DNA from: Deinococcus koreensis
Lineage (GTDB): Bacteria; Deinococcota; Deinococci; Deinococcales; Deinococcaceae
Length of the DNA stretch: 64,000 nucleotides
Direction: 5' to 3'
Assembly (NCBI RefSeq): GCF_002901445.1
Contig: NZ_PPPD01000001.1
Coordinates: 2,206,001 to 2,270,000 of the forward strand
Both the position numbers and the translations under genes were made by a program. The notes under the pieces are model-generated. The model was given only the letters and a program-made list of their open reading frames with translations, did no database searches and was not told where the DNA came from. Of the stretch, positions 1 through 8,539 are shown piece by piece. Each line of letters opens with the position of its first letter. The stretch's first letter is position 1.

Positions 1-748
1 TCACCTGCGCGAGCAGTTCCGGGGTGCGGGCGCCGATCACCTCGTCGCCGGTGAAGGCCACGAAGGGCACGTCCGGCCAGTCGGCGCCCACCTTCGCCTG
101 CGGCACGGCCTCGTCCTGGTAGGGGCGGTAGACCAGCACCAGGCCCTGCTTCCTGAACTCGGCGATCTGCGCCGCGTTCGGGCCGGCGGGCAGGTAGCTG
201 GGATCCGTGGGCCACTCGATCCATTTCTGGCCGCCCACGCTGACCTCACGGGTCGGGATGGTGTAGCGGGTTCGCAGGGCCGCCGTCACGTCCGCCTCCA
301 CCGCGCGCATGTACACCGCGTTGGGCTTCACGCCTGCGCCGGGGAAATCGGCCGCCAGATCGGCGCCGTTCTTCAGGTACAGCTCCCCGCGCTGCTGCAG
401 GCTGGCGATGGTGTCCTCGTAGACGGCCACGCCGTTCACCCCGAGTTTCTTGTAGCGGTCGAGCAGGGCCTGCGGCTCCAGCCCGTAGCGCCGCGCCTGG
501 GTCACCAGCGCCGGGTAGTCCATGACCAGCGCCGCCGTCTTCTGCGACTGCTCGTACTGCACGCGTGCGGCGGCCAGCAGCAGCGCCGGGATCAGCGACA
601 GCGCGATCAATCCCAGCAGCGCCCGTGTCCAGGGATGACGGGTGGAGGGCGGCACTGTCGTGGAGGGCACCGTGGCGGACAGGGGTGGGCCGGCGGGGGA
701 GGGGTCGCCCACGCCGGTCACCGGACGGGAGGAGAGTGGATCAGTCAC
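1..748 (-). CDS. DUF5693 family membrane-anchored protein, 3' part outside window
   Basis: Only the N-terminal ~249 residues are present; the gene runs off the left edge. It begins with a proline/threonine-rich cytoplasmic stretch, then one membrane segment at about residues 43-60 (ALLGLIALSLIPALLLAA), followed by a soluble region with the phrases QSQKTAALVMDYPAL, GVNGVAVYEDT and PNAVYMRA. I recognise these as the DUF5693 family of Deinococcus and Firmicutes, whose function is unknown; this is recall, not a search. GTG at 748 is preferred because TAGGA lies about 9 bases upstream; an in-frame ATG at 757 is the alternative. It lies downstream of udk on the same strand, separated by about 150 GC-rich bases in which I see no feature. 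Confidence 0.6.
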   Translation of the reverse strand, partial: MTDPLSSRPVTGVGDPSPAGPPLSATVPSTTVPPSTRHPWTRALLGLIALSLIPALLLAAARVQYEQSQKTAALVMDYPALVTQARRYGLEPQALLDRYKKLGVNGVAVYEDTIASLQQRGELYLKNGADLAADFPGAGVKPNAVYMRAVEADVTAALRTRYTIPTREVSVGGQKWIEWPTDPSYLPAGPNAAQIAEFRKQGLVLVYRPYQDEAVPQAKVGADWPDVPFVAFTGDEVIGARTPELLAQV

Positions 749-899
749 AGGGCACATCCTAAGGGCGCGGTGTGGGAAGGGGGGCCAGTGGGGAAGCCGG
801 GGCCAGGGGGTGTGCCCGGCCCGGCGGCCGGTTCAGGGTAGGGTCACCGGGCGCCCGGGCTCGTCCATCCAAAGGTGGGGGCCACGGCGGCGGGCGCTC

Positions 900-1541
900 T
901 TAAACCGTGGTGCGGATGCGGGCGCTCAGCATGTCCAGCGCGGGCTCGTTCATGCCGCCGTGCGGAATGATCACGTCGGCGTAGCGCTTGGTGGGCTCCA
1001 CGAAGCTCAGGTGCATGGGGCGCACGAAGTCCAGGTACTGCTGGATGACGCTCTCGGGCGTGCGGCCGCGCTCCTGGGTGTCGCGCTGCAGGCGGCGGAT
1101 AAAGCGCACGTCGGCGTCGGCGTCCACGAAGACCTTGAGGTGCATCCGGCCGCGCAGGGCCTCGTCGTACAGGGCGAAGAAGCCCTCCAGCACCACCACG
1201 TGCCCCGGCAGGATGGTGGTCGTCTGGGCCGAGCGCGTGTGCCGGGTGAAGTCGTACTCGGGCATGTCGATCGGCACGCCCGAGAGCAGCGCGTCCACGT
1301 GCTCGCGCAGCAGCGCCCAGTCGAAGGCCGCCGGGTGGTCGTAGTTGGTGGTCAGCCGGGTCTCGAAGGGGATGTCGGACTGGTCGCGGTAGTAGTTGTC
1401 CTGGTTGAGCACCGCCACGCCCTGAGACCCCACGGTCTCGATCACGCGGCGGGTCACGGTGGTCTTGCCGCTGCCCGAGCCGCCGGCCACGCCGATCACG
1501 AAGGGCGCGCGGGCAGTGGTCTGTGCCCCGGCCTCCGGCAT
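900..1541 (-). CDS. udk: Uridine kinase
   Basis: Phosphorylates uridine and cytidine to UMP and CMP in pyrimidine salvage, in the cytoplasm. The 213-residue product has the usual family length. The Walker A loop GGSGSGKT is at residues 20-27, followed by NQDNYYRD, the PAAFDW segment (uridine-binding region) and VVLEGFF, all typical of Udk. The ATG overlaps the stop of the upstream dehydrogenase-like gene as ATGA, so the two are probably translationally coupled. No promoter is visible between them. Function is confident from family motifs. Confidence 0.93.
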   Translation of the reverse strand: MPEAGAQTTARAPFVIGVAGGSGSGKTTVTRRVIETVGSQGVAVLNQDNYYRDQSDIPFETRLTTNYDHPAAFDWALLREHVDALLSGVPIDMPEYDFTRHTRSAQTTTILPGHVVVLEGFFALYDEALRGRMHLKVFVDADADVRFIRRLQRDTQERGRTPESVIQQYLDFVRPMHLSFVEPTKRYADVIIPHGGMNEPALDMLSARIRTTV

Positions 1542-2572
1542 CAGGCGTGCCCCAGGGAGCCGATCAGGTCGATGCGGCGCTCGGCCATGCGGCGGGCCAC
1601 CAGATGCGGCACCTTGTCGTACTGCTCGGCCACCTGCACCACCCGGGTCACGATCTGGTAGACCCGTTCGGCGGCCTGGTTCATGTCCGCGCCGGTCGCG
1701 GCCGCGATCAGGCCCGCCGAATTGATGGCGAAGTCCGGCATGTACACGATCCCCGCCTCCTTGACGGCCGCCTCGCCCCGGCGGGTCAGCGGGTGGTGCT
1801 CGCCCCCGGCGATCAGGCGGCACTGCAGCCGCGGCACCGAGTCGCTGGGAATGGAGTGGCCGAAGCCGCAGGGCGCCAGGATGTCACAGGGCGTGTCCAG
1901 CAGTTCGCTGCAGCCCACGACCTGCGCGCCGTCCAGCTCGTTCGCCAGCGCTTCGGCCCGCTCCAGGCGCGAGTCCGCGATGGTCAGCCGGGCGCCCTCG
2001 CGGTGCAGGTGCTGGGCCAGCGTGCGGCCCACCGCGCCCACCCCCAGGATCGCCACCCGTACGCCCCGCATGCTCTCCGAGCCCAGCGCGAAGCGGGCGG
2101 CGGCCTTCATGCCCCGGTAGACCCCGTAGCCGGTCACCGAACTGGTGTCGGTGTGCATCCCCAGCGTGGCGGGCGTCTCCTGCGCCAGGAACGAGATGTC
2201 GGCCGGGGTCACGCCGATGTCCTCGGTGAGCACCACGCGCGTGGCCAGCGGGCGCACCTGGCGGCCCAGCGCGCGGAACAGCGCCTCGCGGGCGTGCGGG
2301 TCGTCCACGCCGGCCTCCGGCATCATCAGCACGCAGGCGCCGCCGCCGTAGTTCAGCCCGGCCAGCGCGGCTTTCAGGGTCAGGCTCTCGGACAGCGCCA
2401 GCGCGCCGCGCACCGCCAGCTCCTCTTCCTGTTCACGGAGTCTCACGCCGGCGATGGCCGGCCCGAGGACGGTCGAATGGATGGCCATGGCGGCCCGCAG
2501 GCCGCTGGGCGCATGGTGAAGCAGGGTCAGGGCCTCGTGCCCGCGCGTCTGCATCTCCTCAAGTATCAGCAT
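1541..2572 (-). CDS. Leucine dehydrogenase-like protein with degenerate active site
   Basis: 343 residues, slightly shorter than leucine dehydrogenases (~365). The N-terminus ([32 protein letters not shown]) and the nucleotide-binding loop ILGVGAVGR match the Glu/Leu/Phe/Val dehydrogenase fold. The family's catalytic lysine in the GGGK motif is alanine here (GGGACV, A79), while the upstream substrate lysine is kept (LKAALAGL, K67) and the TEDIG aspartate is kept. The family's Asn-Asn motif near the cofactor is replaced (AGGEHHPL). It may therefore be a pseudoenzyme or have a changed reaction. The start is chosen at 2572, with CAGGAG 5 bases upstream; a longer in-frame reading to 2647 lacks homology. 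It is the first gene of a minus-strand unit with udk. Confidence 0.85.
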   Translation of the reverse strand: MLILEEMQTRGHEALTLLHHAPSGLRAAMAIHSTVLGPAIAGVRLREQEEELAVRGALALSESLTLKAALAGLNYGGGACVLMMPEAGVDDPHAREALFRALGRQVRPLATRVVLTEDIGVTPADISFLAQETPATLGMHTDTSSVTGYGVYRGMKAAARFALGSESMRGVRVAILGVGAVGRTLAQHLHREGARLTIADSRLERAEALANELDGAQVVGCSELLDTPCDILAPCGFGHSIPSDSVPRLQCRLIAGGEHHPLTRRGEAAVKEAGIVYMPDFAINSAGLIAAATGADMNQAAERVYQIVTRVVQVAEQYDKVPHLVARRMAERRIDLIGSLGHA

Positions 2573-2730
2573 CAGGACTCCTGTCGGCCTCGCCGGGGTT
2601 CGGCGGGCGCACACGTCTAGGGAGGCTACCACCAGACCCGGTGGCATATGGCCTCCGGGCGCCTATCCGGGACTGCGGCCCGCCTGCGACCCACGGAACG
2701 GGCGGCCTCCGCCTTGAAAGAACGCTGTCA

Positions 2731-2780
2731 TAGGCGCCGCGTCAGGCTGCAGCCAGACACGGCTTGGTGTTCGGCGCCTA
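2731..2780. repeat. Inverted repeat in divergent intergenic region
   Basis: TAGGCGCCG (2731-2739) is matched by its exact complement CGGCGCCTA (2772-2780) with a 32-base loop. It lies about 40 bases upstream of the E3-binding-domain gene, in the ~246-base gap between divergently transcribed genes. It could be an operator for two half-sites or an RNA leader stem; the sequence alone does not decide. Confidence 0.4.
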
Positions 2781-2818
2781 CATCTTCGAATCACGAGGGT
2801 GCGCGAAAGGGGAATGGA

Positions 2819-4396
2819 ATGGAACGGATTGCTCCGCTGGCCAAGATTCTGGCAGAGGCGAACGGGATTGACTGGCAGACCCTCAGGGGTTCGGGCGAAG
2901 GCGGCATGGTCGTCGAGCAGGACATCCTGAATTACCTCTCGCGCATCATGAGCGGGGAGGAGGAGCCGCCGTCCACCCCGGTCGACGTGCCGCCCGCCGA
3001 CTGGAACGGCGACGTGAACGCCATGCCCGACCTGAGCGGCATGAGCTCCGAGCAGCTCAGCCGCGCGGGCGTGGACTCCGATATGGCGGCGCTGCTGAAC
3101 CAGGCCCGGCCCCCGGTGTCCCCTGAAGTGCCGTCCACTCCGGCCACGCCCGAACTGGACGCCGAGGACATGGACTTCGAGCTGGACGACGATGTGACTG
3201 GAGAGATGCCCGGCGAGGCAGCTGCGCCCGCCGCGCCGATGGCCCCCGTGGCCGCCACGCCGGCCATGCCCACCTGGGACTTCAGTGCGCCCGCACCGCA
3301 GGCTGCGGCCCCGACGGCTGCTCCCTCCATGCCGGCCGCCCCGATGCCCGAGGTGCCGATGCCTGACCTCCAGATGCCGGCGGCCACGGCGCCCGTCGCG
3401 GCGGCTGGTGTCGCGGCGGCCGGTGCCGGGCTGGGCAGCCTGCTCTCGCGCCTGTACCAGCAGACCCCGGCGCCGGCCGCGCCCCTGGAACCCGCGGAAT
3501 CGGCCCCGGCCCACAGCGAGACCGCCCACAGCGAAAGTGCCCACAGCGAAAGCGCCAGCCCGGACGAGGCCGCTGCAGACGCCGGCGCCTTCTCCTCCGA
3601 GGAGGCCCATTCCGGCGCGCCCCACTCCAGCTTTGAAGTCTCTGACCACACGGACGACGCCCAGGAGCAGCCCGCCCTGGCCGCCGAGCCCGTGGTGATG
3701 GACACGCCCGCCATTGAGGCCGGTACCGTAGAGGCCACCACCGGCGAGACCAGCACCGCTGAAGCCAGCACCGGGCCCGACGAGCGGCCCGCGCCGGAGC
3801 CGGTCGCGGCGGCCGAGGAGCCCGAGGCCCCCGCCGAACCCCAGGCCCAGACGGCGCCCCAGGACGCCCAGGCCGAGCCCGCCCCCGAGGCTGAAGCGGC
3901 CACTGCTGCTCCCGCCCCCGCCGCCCAAGCCTCCGGCGCGGTGTGGTTCGGCACCTACCTGCGCCGCTCTGTGGACTTCGGCGCCGCCAGCGCCCTGCAT
4001 GGCCAGCTGAGCCGCGCGCTGGGTCAGGACGTGCCGCTGGCCTTCCTGGTGGCCCGCGCCGTCCAGCGCCACGCCGCCGCCCTGGGCCTGAGCTCGGTCG
4101 CCCTGCACGACAACGCCCAGAACCGTGCCCGCAGTGTGGCCGGCGAGCATCTGCGCGCCGCAGTGGACGCCCTGGCCCACACCTACGAGGGCACGCCCGA
4201 TCTGCTGGTCGTCGATGCCGGGGCGCTGGATCTGGATGACCTGCACTACCCGCACACCGTGACCCTCAGCGTGGGCCGCGTGCATGACGGACGCGCCGCC
4301 CTGACCCTCAACGGCCCGGTGGACGCCGCCCAGGGCGCCCGCTTCCTGGCCGATCTGGACGCCACCCTGCGAGAGCCGATCCTGCTGGTGCTGTAA
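2819..4396 (+). CDS. E3-binding-domain protein with degenerate acyltransferase-like C-terminus
   Basis: 525 residues. Residues ~1-42 (MERIAPLAKILAEANGIDWQTLRGSG) look like the peripheral subunit-binding domain by which E2 subunits of 2-oxoacid dehydrogenases hold E3. The middle (~45-370) is a low-complexity Ala/Pro/Glu linker containing a small tandem repeat (H-S-E-T/S-A, about residues 228-243). The last ~150 residues (VDFGAASALHGQLSRAL, PLAFLVARAVQRHA, VTLSVGRV, LTLNGPVDAAQGARFLADL) resemble the E2 catalytic fold but lack the HHxxxDG catalytic signature. No lipoyl domain and no dehydrogenase genes are nearby. Start at 2819 has AAAGGGG seven bases upstream; upstream in-frame sequence has no homology. 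It might be a scaffold; function unknown. Confidence 0.75.
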   Translation: MERIAPLAKILAEANGIDWQTLRGSGEGGMVVEQDILNYLSRIMSGEEEPPSTPVDVPPADWNGDVNAMPDLSGMSSEQLSRAGVDSDMAALLNQARPPVSPEVPSTPATPELDAEDMDFELDDDVTGEMPGEAAAPAAPMAPVAATPAMPTWDFSAPAPQAAAPTAAPSMPAAPMPEVPMPDLQMPAATAPVAAAGVAAAGAGLGSLLSRLYQQTPAPAAPLEPAESAPAHSETAHSESAHSESASPDEAAADAGAFSSEEAHSGAPHSSFEVSDHTDDAQEQPALAAEPVVMDTPAIEAGTVEATTGETSTAEASTGPDERPAPEPVAAAEEPEAPAEPQAQTAPQDAQAEPAPEAEAATAAPAPAAQASGAVWFGTYLRRSVDFGAASALHGQLSRALGQDVPLAFLVARAVQRHAAALGLSSVALHDNAQNRARSVAGEHLRAAVDALAHTYEGTPDLLVVDAGALDLDDLHYPHTVTLSVGRVHDGRAALTLNGPVDAAQGARFLADLDATLREPILLVL

Positions 4397-4421
4397 CCCC
4401 TGTAACCCACTTCTACAACCG

Positions 4422-4450
4422 AAAGGGGCGCTCCGAATGGGCGCCCCTTC
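4422..4450. terminator. Hairpin terminator
   Basis: AAGGGGCGC (4423-4431) pairs perfectly with GCGCCCCTT (4441-4449) around a 9-base loop. It sits between the convergent E3-binding-domain gene and the AhbA/B-like gene and could serve both; no long T run follows. Confidence 0.6.
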
Positions 4451-4467
4451 CTGTCGTGAGGTGTGCT

Positions 4468-5541
4468 TCAGGCCCCGCTGCTCAGATTGGCCTTCTCCCA
4501 CTCGTAGAACTCGGGTTTGTAGAACTCCAGCCGCACCTTCTTGTATTCCTTGGTGGAGTACAGGATGGCGTGCGGGGTACCCGGTGCCACCTCCTGCTCG
4601 ATGGCCGCGATCTTGCCGAAGGCTTCTTCCTTGCTGCGGCCGTGCACCATGGTGAAGATCGTGTAGGGCCACTCGGGGTAGGTGGGGCGCAGGTAGCAGT
4701 GCGAGACCGCCTTGAAGCCGGCCATCTGCCGCCCGACCTCGGCCACGTCGCCCTCGGGTACGGCCCATACGCCCATGGCGTTGAAGGTGAAGCCCGCCTT
4801 CTGGTGGCGGAACACAGCCGACACCCGCCGCAGCGCGCCCGCCGCCTTCATCTTCACGGCGTGCTCGGCGACCTCCTCAATGCTCAGGCCCAGGGCCGCG
4901 CAGGCCTGGGCGTAGGGCTCCTCGGTGACTGGCAGGTCTTTCTGGAACTCGGTCACGAAGGCGCGGTCGAGGTCAGTCACGGCGTAGCCGATGTTGCGCT
5001 GCTCGCTGGTGTACTGCGGAGCGGCCTTGGCGTTCCAGTCCTCCTTGCCGGTCATGTCGAACTCCACGCCGATCTTGAAGAGGTGCAGGGTCGGCATCAG
5101 CCGGGTCAGGCGGGCGCCGCTCAGGTCGTGGAGCCGCTGCACGTGCGCCTCCAGGTCGCTCTCGGGCGGCACGGCGATGGTGTACCACAGGTTGAAGTCG
5201 TGGTTGCGCTTGTAGTTGTGGCTCACGCCGGGATGGCCGTTGACGACCTCGGCGCCGGCGTCCAGCTGATCCTCGTCGTGCACGGCCGCCACCAGGCTGC
5301 TCTGGTAGCCCAGCGTACGGGTGTCGAAGATCGCGCTGACCTGCCGCAGCACGCCCTGAGCCTTGACCTCGCGCAGGATGTCCAGCGCCTGCTCCTCGCT
5401 CAGGCCGACCTCCTGCGCGATCACCGCGTAGGGGCGGCGCACGATGGGGATGTCGCGCTGGATGCGGTTGAGCAGCTGCTCGCGTGGGGTAGGCGGCGCG
5501 GGGGTCGCCGGAGGCGTCACAGTCTGGGCGGGAGCGGTCAT
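4468..5541 (-). CDS. Fused siroheme decarboxylase-like protein (AhbA-AhbB / AsnC-type)
   Basis: 357 residues in two homologous halves, each a small AsnC-like winged-helix plus a ferredoxin-like domain. The first half has HNYKRNHDFNLWYTI, the second HCYLRPTYPEWPYTIF; these match the signature segments of AhbA/NirD and AhbB/NirL, which together decarboxylate siroheme to didecarboxysiroheme in the alternative heme or heme d1 routes. Such genes are often annotated as AsnC-family regulators. No other ahb or nir gene is in the window. The start at 5541 is chosen over in-frame ATG 5553; neither has a strong ribosome site. The fusion and the aerobic setting are notable. A regulatory role remains possible. 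Confidence 0.75.
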   Translation of the reverse strand: MTAPAQTVTPPATPAPPTPREQLLNRIQRDIPIVRRPYAVIAQEVGLSEEQALDILREVKAQGVLRQVSAIFDTRTLGYQSSLVAAVHDEDQLDAGAEVVNGHPGVSHNYKRNHDFNLWYTIAVPPESDLEAHVQRLHDLSGARLTRLMPTLHLFKIGVEFDMTGKEDWNAKAAPQYTSEQRNIGYAVTDLDRAFVTEFQKDLPVTEEPYAQACAALGLSIEEVAEHAVKMKAAGALRRVSAVFRHQKAGFTFNAMGVWAVPEGDVAEVGRQMAGFKAVSHCYLRPTYPEWPYTIFTMVHGRSKEEAFGKIAAIEQEVAPGTPHAILYSTKEYKKVRLEFYKPEFYEWEKANLSSGA

Positions 5542-5696
5542 ACCCGCCACCATACGCCGGCCGGAGCGGTAAAAGGTCCCCGAACGAGCGGTCAGACCGG
5601 GCGTGGGCCGGCGCCCGGCGCTGCCCCTGAACCTTCCCCGGGGCCTACCCGCCGGGCGCCGACCGGGCGCACAATGGCCCCTATGGAGAGAAGGCG

Positions 5697-5990
5697 ATGG
5701 TAACCGCGATCGTGATGGTTCAGGCCGAGCGCCACAGCATCCAGACGACCGCCGAGGCGCTGGCCGGCGTGCCCAGCGTGCGAGAGGTCTATTCCGTGAC
5801 CGGCGAGTGGGACATCGTTGCCATCCTGAAACTGGCGCAGTATGAGGAACTCGACGACGTGGTGACCGGGCATCTTCGCAAGGTGCCGGGCATCCTGCGA
5901 ACCCACACCATGCTGGCCTTCCGCACCTACAACGAGGCGCTGCTCGATCAGGGCTTCGGCGTGGGGCTGGATGAAGGCCAGGGTCGCTGA
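5697..5990 (+). CDS. Stand-alone Lrp/AsnC ligand-binding domain protein
   Basis: 97 residues that cover only the effector-binding (RAM/SARD) domain of Lrp regulators: MVTAIVMVQAERHSIQTTAEAL, a central VYSVTGEWDIVAILK, and RTHTMLAFRTYNEALLDQ. There is no helix-turn-helix. Known stand-alone versions form oligomers and bind amino acids. A good ribosome site (GGAGAGAAGG) precedes the ATG. It is divergent from the AhbA/B-like gene, which also carries AsnC-like folds, so a functional link is conceivable but not shown. Confidence 0.85.
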   Translation: MVTAIVMVQAERHSIQTTAEALAGVPSVREVYSVTGEWDIVAILKLAQYEELDDVVTGHLRKVPGILRTHTMLAFRTYNEALLDQGFGVGLDEGQGR

Positions 5991-6574
5991 GGCGCTGTCC
6001 TGAGCGTGGGCTGGCCACCGTGCCAGCGTGACGCCGGACACCACCCGCAGGCCGCACGCCGATTCACCCTGAGCCGGACGTAGACCCCCGAACCTCTTGA
6101 GGCCGCGTGGCATCTGCTGACTGGAGACGAGGTTCGGGCCATTGACGGGTCTGGAAATCCCTGCAGCCGCCCGGTGCCTGGGTCTCCGGGCCGAACTGTA
6201 GCCTGAACGGCCGCACGATTGAATCCGGACTCCTCAGCGCCTTCTCAGAAACCCACTGGAGTCCACTGGAGCCGGGAAAGCGCTGCGACGTCCCGGGTTC
6301 GGCTCAGTCCTGTTCGCCCTGGTGTTCGCGGCGCCCGGCTTCTTGTTCGATCCGGCGGTGTTCTGTATCAAATGCTGTATTCACTGAAATTCAGGGGCCA
6401 TGTCGCAGTGTCGATTGCGGCGTGGCCCTCCGAAATTCGCCGGAGCGCCGCTCCGCAGCGGAAACTATCGTTGAACGGGCCCGCGCGTTTCGTGATCCGG
6501 CCTCCGTGTTCGTGCTCATCCACTTTACTTTCATGTTCTTTTGTGTCCATACTTTATGTCGGAGGGTTCCCATC
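5991..6574. other. 584-base intergenic region, partly low GC, with candidate promoter
   Basis: No convincing gene is present. From about 6360 the base composition drops to near 45% GC, against roughly two thirds elsewhere. A candidate promoter for the next gene is TTTACT (6524-6529) and CATACT (6548-6553), 18 bases apart. Short open frames on both strands lack start signals or recognisable products. Confidence 0.35.
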
Positions 6575-6994
6575 ATGTCTTATAGAAAACTCAGCGAGCA
6601 GGTACATAAACTCAGCAATGCACAACGCAGTGACACCTTTGTAAAGATGTTCCGCGACGCAGTGCGCGACGGCAAATTCGAGGCCGCGTACATGCCCGAG
6701 CGCTTCACCCTGCCCAAGCAGTTCAGCCGCCGCGGCGACAGCGACACCTACCAGCGCGACGCCAAGGAAATGCTGTTCCAGGCGACGCCCGCTTTCGAGA
6801 AGTGGTTCGAGCAGACCAACCGTGAGCTGGCCTCGGCCCGCAAGGGCGGCAGCATCAAGCCCAGCCTGGAGAACATCGAGGCCGGACTGGTGGACTTCAA
6901 GACGATGGCCGCCGAAACCCGCAAGAAGATGCAGGCCAGCTACGAGAAGGGCCGCGCGCTGGGCAAGGGCCGCGCCAAGACCAAGCGCAAGTAG
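6575..6994 (+). CDS. Hypothetical basic protein
   Basis: 139 residues, not recognised. The product is mainly charged helix (KLSEQVHKLSNAQRSDTFVKMFRDAVRDGK, then ENIEAGLVDFKTMAAETRKKMQASYEKG) and ends in a strongly basic tail GKGRAKTKRK, as seen in nucleic-acid-binding or nucleoid proteins; that role is inference. Start chosen at 6575 with GGAGGG 8 bases upstream; an upstream in-frame extension would cross the low-GC intergenic region and is unlikely. It stands alone, with gmk starting about 105 bases downstream. Confidence 0.65.
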   Translation: MSYRKLSEQVHKLSNAQRSDTFVKMFRDAVRDGKFEAAYMPERFTLPKQFSRRGDSDTYQRDAKEMLFQATPAFEKWFEQTNRELASARKGGSIKPSLENIEAGLVDFKTMAAETRKKMQASYEKGRALGKGRAKTKRK

Positions 6995-7099
6995 GGAAAC
7001 GCCGGTCAACGCCGAACTCTGTACTTCTCAGGCGGAACGTTCCCTCGCGGGGCGCTTCGCCTGTTCTCTTTCCGGGGGCGGGCGGGTATCGTTGCGGGA

Positions 7100-7813
7100 A
7101 TGACTGTGGCTCAGGATGCTTCCCTCCCTTCCCCCTCCCCCCGCCGGGGCCTGCTGATGGTGATTACCGGGGCGTCCGGCGTCGGCAAGGGCACCTTGCG
7201 CGAGCGCTGGCTCGCGGGCCAGGACGTGTTCTACTCGACCTCCTGGACGACCCGTGAGGCCCGCCCCGGCGAGCGCGACGGCGTGGACTACATCTTCGTG
7301 ACCCCGGAGGCCTTCGAGGCCAAGGCGGGGCAGGGAGGCTTCCTGGAGCACGCCGCCTTCGTCGGCAACCGCTACGGCACGCCCATCGAACCCATCGAGG
7401 CGGCGCTGGAGCGCGGTCAGGACGTGATCCTGGAGATCGAGGTCGAGGGCGCCATGCAGGTCAAGGCGCGCATGGGCGACGAGGCCATCCTGGTGTTCAT
7501 CATGCCGCCCAGCCTCTCGGAGCTTCGCCGCCGTCTGGAGGGCCGCGCCACCGAGACCCCGGAGCGCATCGAGGGGCGCCTGGCGCGCGCCCGCGAGGAA
7601 ATCCGCGAGGCGCACGAATTCCGCTATGTGGTCGTGAACGACGATCTGGAGCGTGCGGTTGCCGAGATGCACGCCATCCAGACCGCCGAGCGCGCCCGCC
7701 AGCTCCCCGAGAGCGAGTGGCAGGAGCGCGACCGCGAGGCCCGCGTGCAGGCCGACCACCTCCGCAGCTACACCCTGACCGACACCGACCTGCAGCGCAT
7801 CGTGGAGTCATAG
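7100..7813 (+). CDS. gmk: Guanylate kinase
   Basis: Converts GMP to GDP with ATP. 237 residues, longer than E. coli Gmk (~207), with a short N-terminal extension and a longer C-terminal helix. The P-loop is GASGVGKGT, followed by the nucleotide-binding [22 protein letters not shown] and [16 protein letters not shown] hexamer (7087-7092) lies seven bases before the ATG, fitting leaderless transcription; no Shine-Dalgarno sequence is visible. The macro-domain gene follows after 25 bases, probably co-transcribed. Confidence 0.93.
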   Translation: MTVAQDASLPSPSPRRGLLMVITGASGVGKGTLRERWLAGQDVFYSTSWTTREARPGERDGVDYIFVTPEAFEAKAGQGGFLEHAAFVGNRYGTPIEPIEAALERGQDVILEIEVEGAMQVKARMGDEAILVFIMPPSLSELRRRLEGRATETPERIEGRLARAREEIREAHEFRYVVVNDDLERAVAEMHAIQTAERARQLPESEWQERDREARVQADHLRSYTLTDTDLQRIVES

Positions 7814-7838
7814 ACCGTGGAGTCGTGAAGGAGACCGT

Positions 7839-8369
7839 ATGCCGCTGGAACTGATCCAGGGAGACATCGCCGCGCAGACGACCGACGCCATCGTGACGGC
7901 GGCCAACAGGGAACTGATGGGCGGCGGGGGCGTGGACGGCGTGATCCACCGCGCCGCTGGCCCAGAACTGCTGCGCGCCCTCCGGCAGATCGGCGGGACG
8001 CCCACCGGCACCGCCGTGATCACCCCTGCCTTCCGGCTGCAGGCGCAGGGCGTCCGCTCCGTGATCCACGCCGTCGGGCCGGTCTGGCGGGGCGGGCACT
8101 CGGGCGAGGCGGAGCTGCTGGCCGGCGCCTACCGCCACAGCCTGGAACTGGCCGCGCAGGCGGAGTGTGGGAGCGTCGCCTTTCCCTCGATCAGCACGGG
8201 TGTCTACGGCTATCCGCTGGAGAAGGCGGCGCCGGTCGCCCTGCAGACCATCCTGGCATTCCTGGTCGACCACCCGCCGCTGAGTGTCCGGCTCGTGCTG
8301 TATGACGTGGGCACGCTGAACGTGTTCCGGCAGGCACTGGCACGCCTCGGAGCCCATCGGGACGCATAG
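7839..8369 (+). CDS. Macro-domain protein (ADP-ribose hydrolase type)
   Basis: 176 residues forming a single macro domain: [22 protein letters not shown], the glycine loop [15 protein letters not shown] and [16 protein letters not shown], which correspond to the ADP-ribose-binding loops of the YmdB/MacroD class. Members hydrolyse O-acetyl-ADP-ribose or remove mono-ADP-ribose from proteins. GAAGGAG precedes the ATG. It follows gmk closely. Exact substrate cannot be read from the sequence. Confidence 0.9.
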   Translation: MPLELIQGDIAAQTTDAIVTAANRELMGGGGVDGVIHRAAGPELLRALRQIGGTPTGTAVITPAFRLQAQGVRSVIHAVGPVWRGGHSGEAELLAGAYRHSLELAAQAECGSVAFPSISTGVYGYPLEKAAPVALQTILAFLVDHPPLSVRLVLYDVGTLNVFRQALARLGAHRDA

Positions 8370-8370
8370 G

Positions 8371-8432
8371 TTGACCCAGGCTGCATAGCGCGCTATATTT
8401 TCCCAATCACCGCCTGAGAGGGCGGATTTTTT
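8371..8432 (+). promoter_or_regulatory. Promoter-terminator unit, copy 1
   Basis: TTGACC (8371-8376) and TATATT (8394-8399) are separated by exactly 17 bases, a near-ideal housekeeping promoter. Only ten bases after the -10, a CCGCC/GGCGG hairpin (8410-8425) followed by six Ts forms a rho-independent terminator. A transcript started here would be about 25-30 bases. The unit begins two bases after the macro-domain gene stops, so the hairpin may also terminate that gene. The 325-base gap to the next gene contains this unit and copy 2 and nothing else I can support. Confidence 0.6.
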
Positions 8433-8539
8433 ATGCCTGCGGAGCACCGGGATACTCCTCCGGTCTATGCACCCCGCGACCGGATACCTGCTGAGAAAAG
8501 CCTGTGCTGGACGCCGTTTTCCGGTTGGTCTGCATGGAG

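Noticed and set aside
1683..2620. Plus-strand open frames opposite the leucine-dehydrogenase-like gene
   Set aside because: Shadows; the minus strand has family motifs, a ribosome site and ATGA coupling to udk.
3510..3560. Tandem repeat in the E3-binding-domain gene as a mobile or regulatory repeat
   Set aside because: It is an in-frame His-Ser-Glu-Ala coding repeat within a disordered linker.
2663..4768. Long minus-strand frame opposite the E3-binding-domain gene
   Set aside because: Gly/Arg-rich shadow frame of a GC-rich gene, without a recognisable product.
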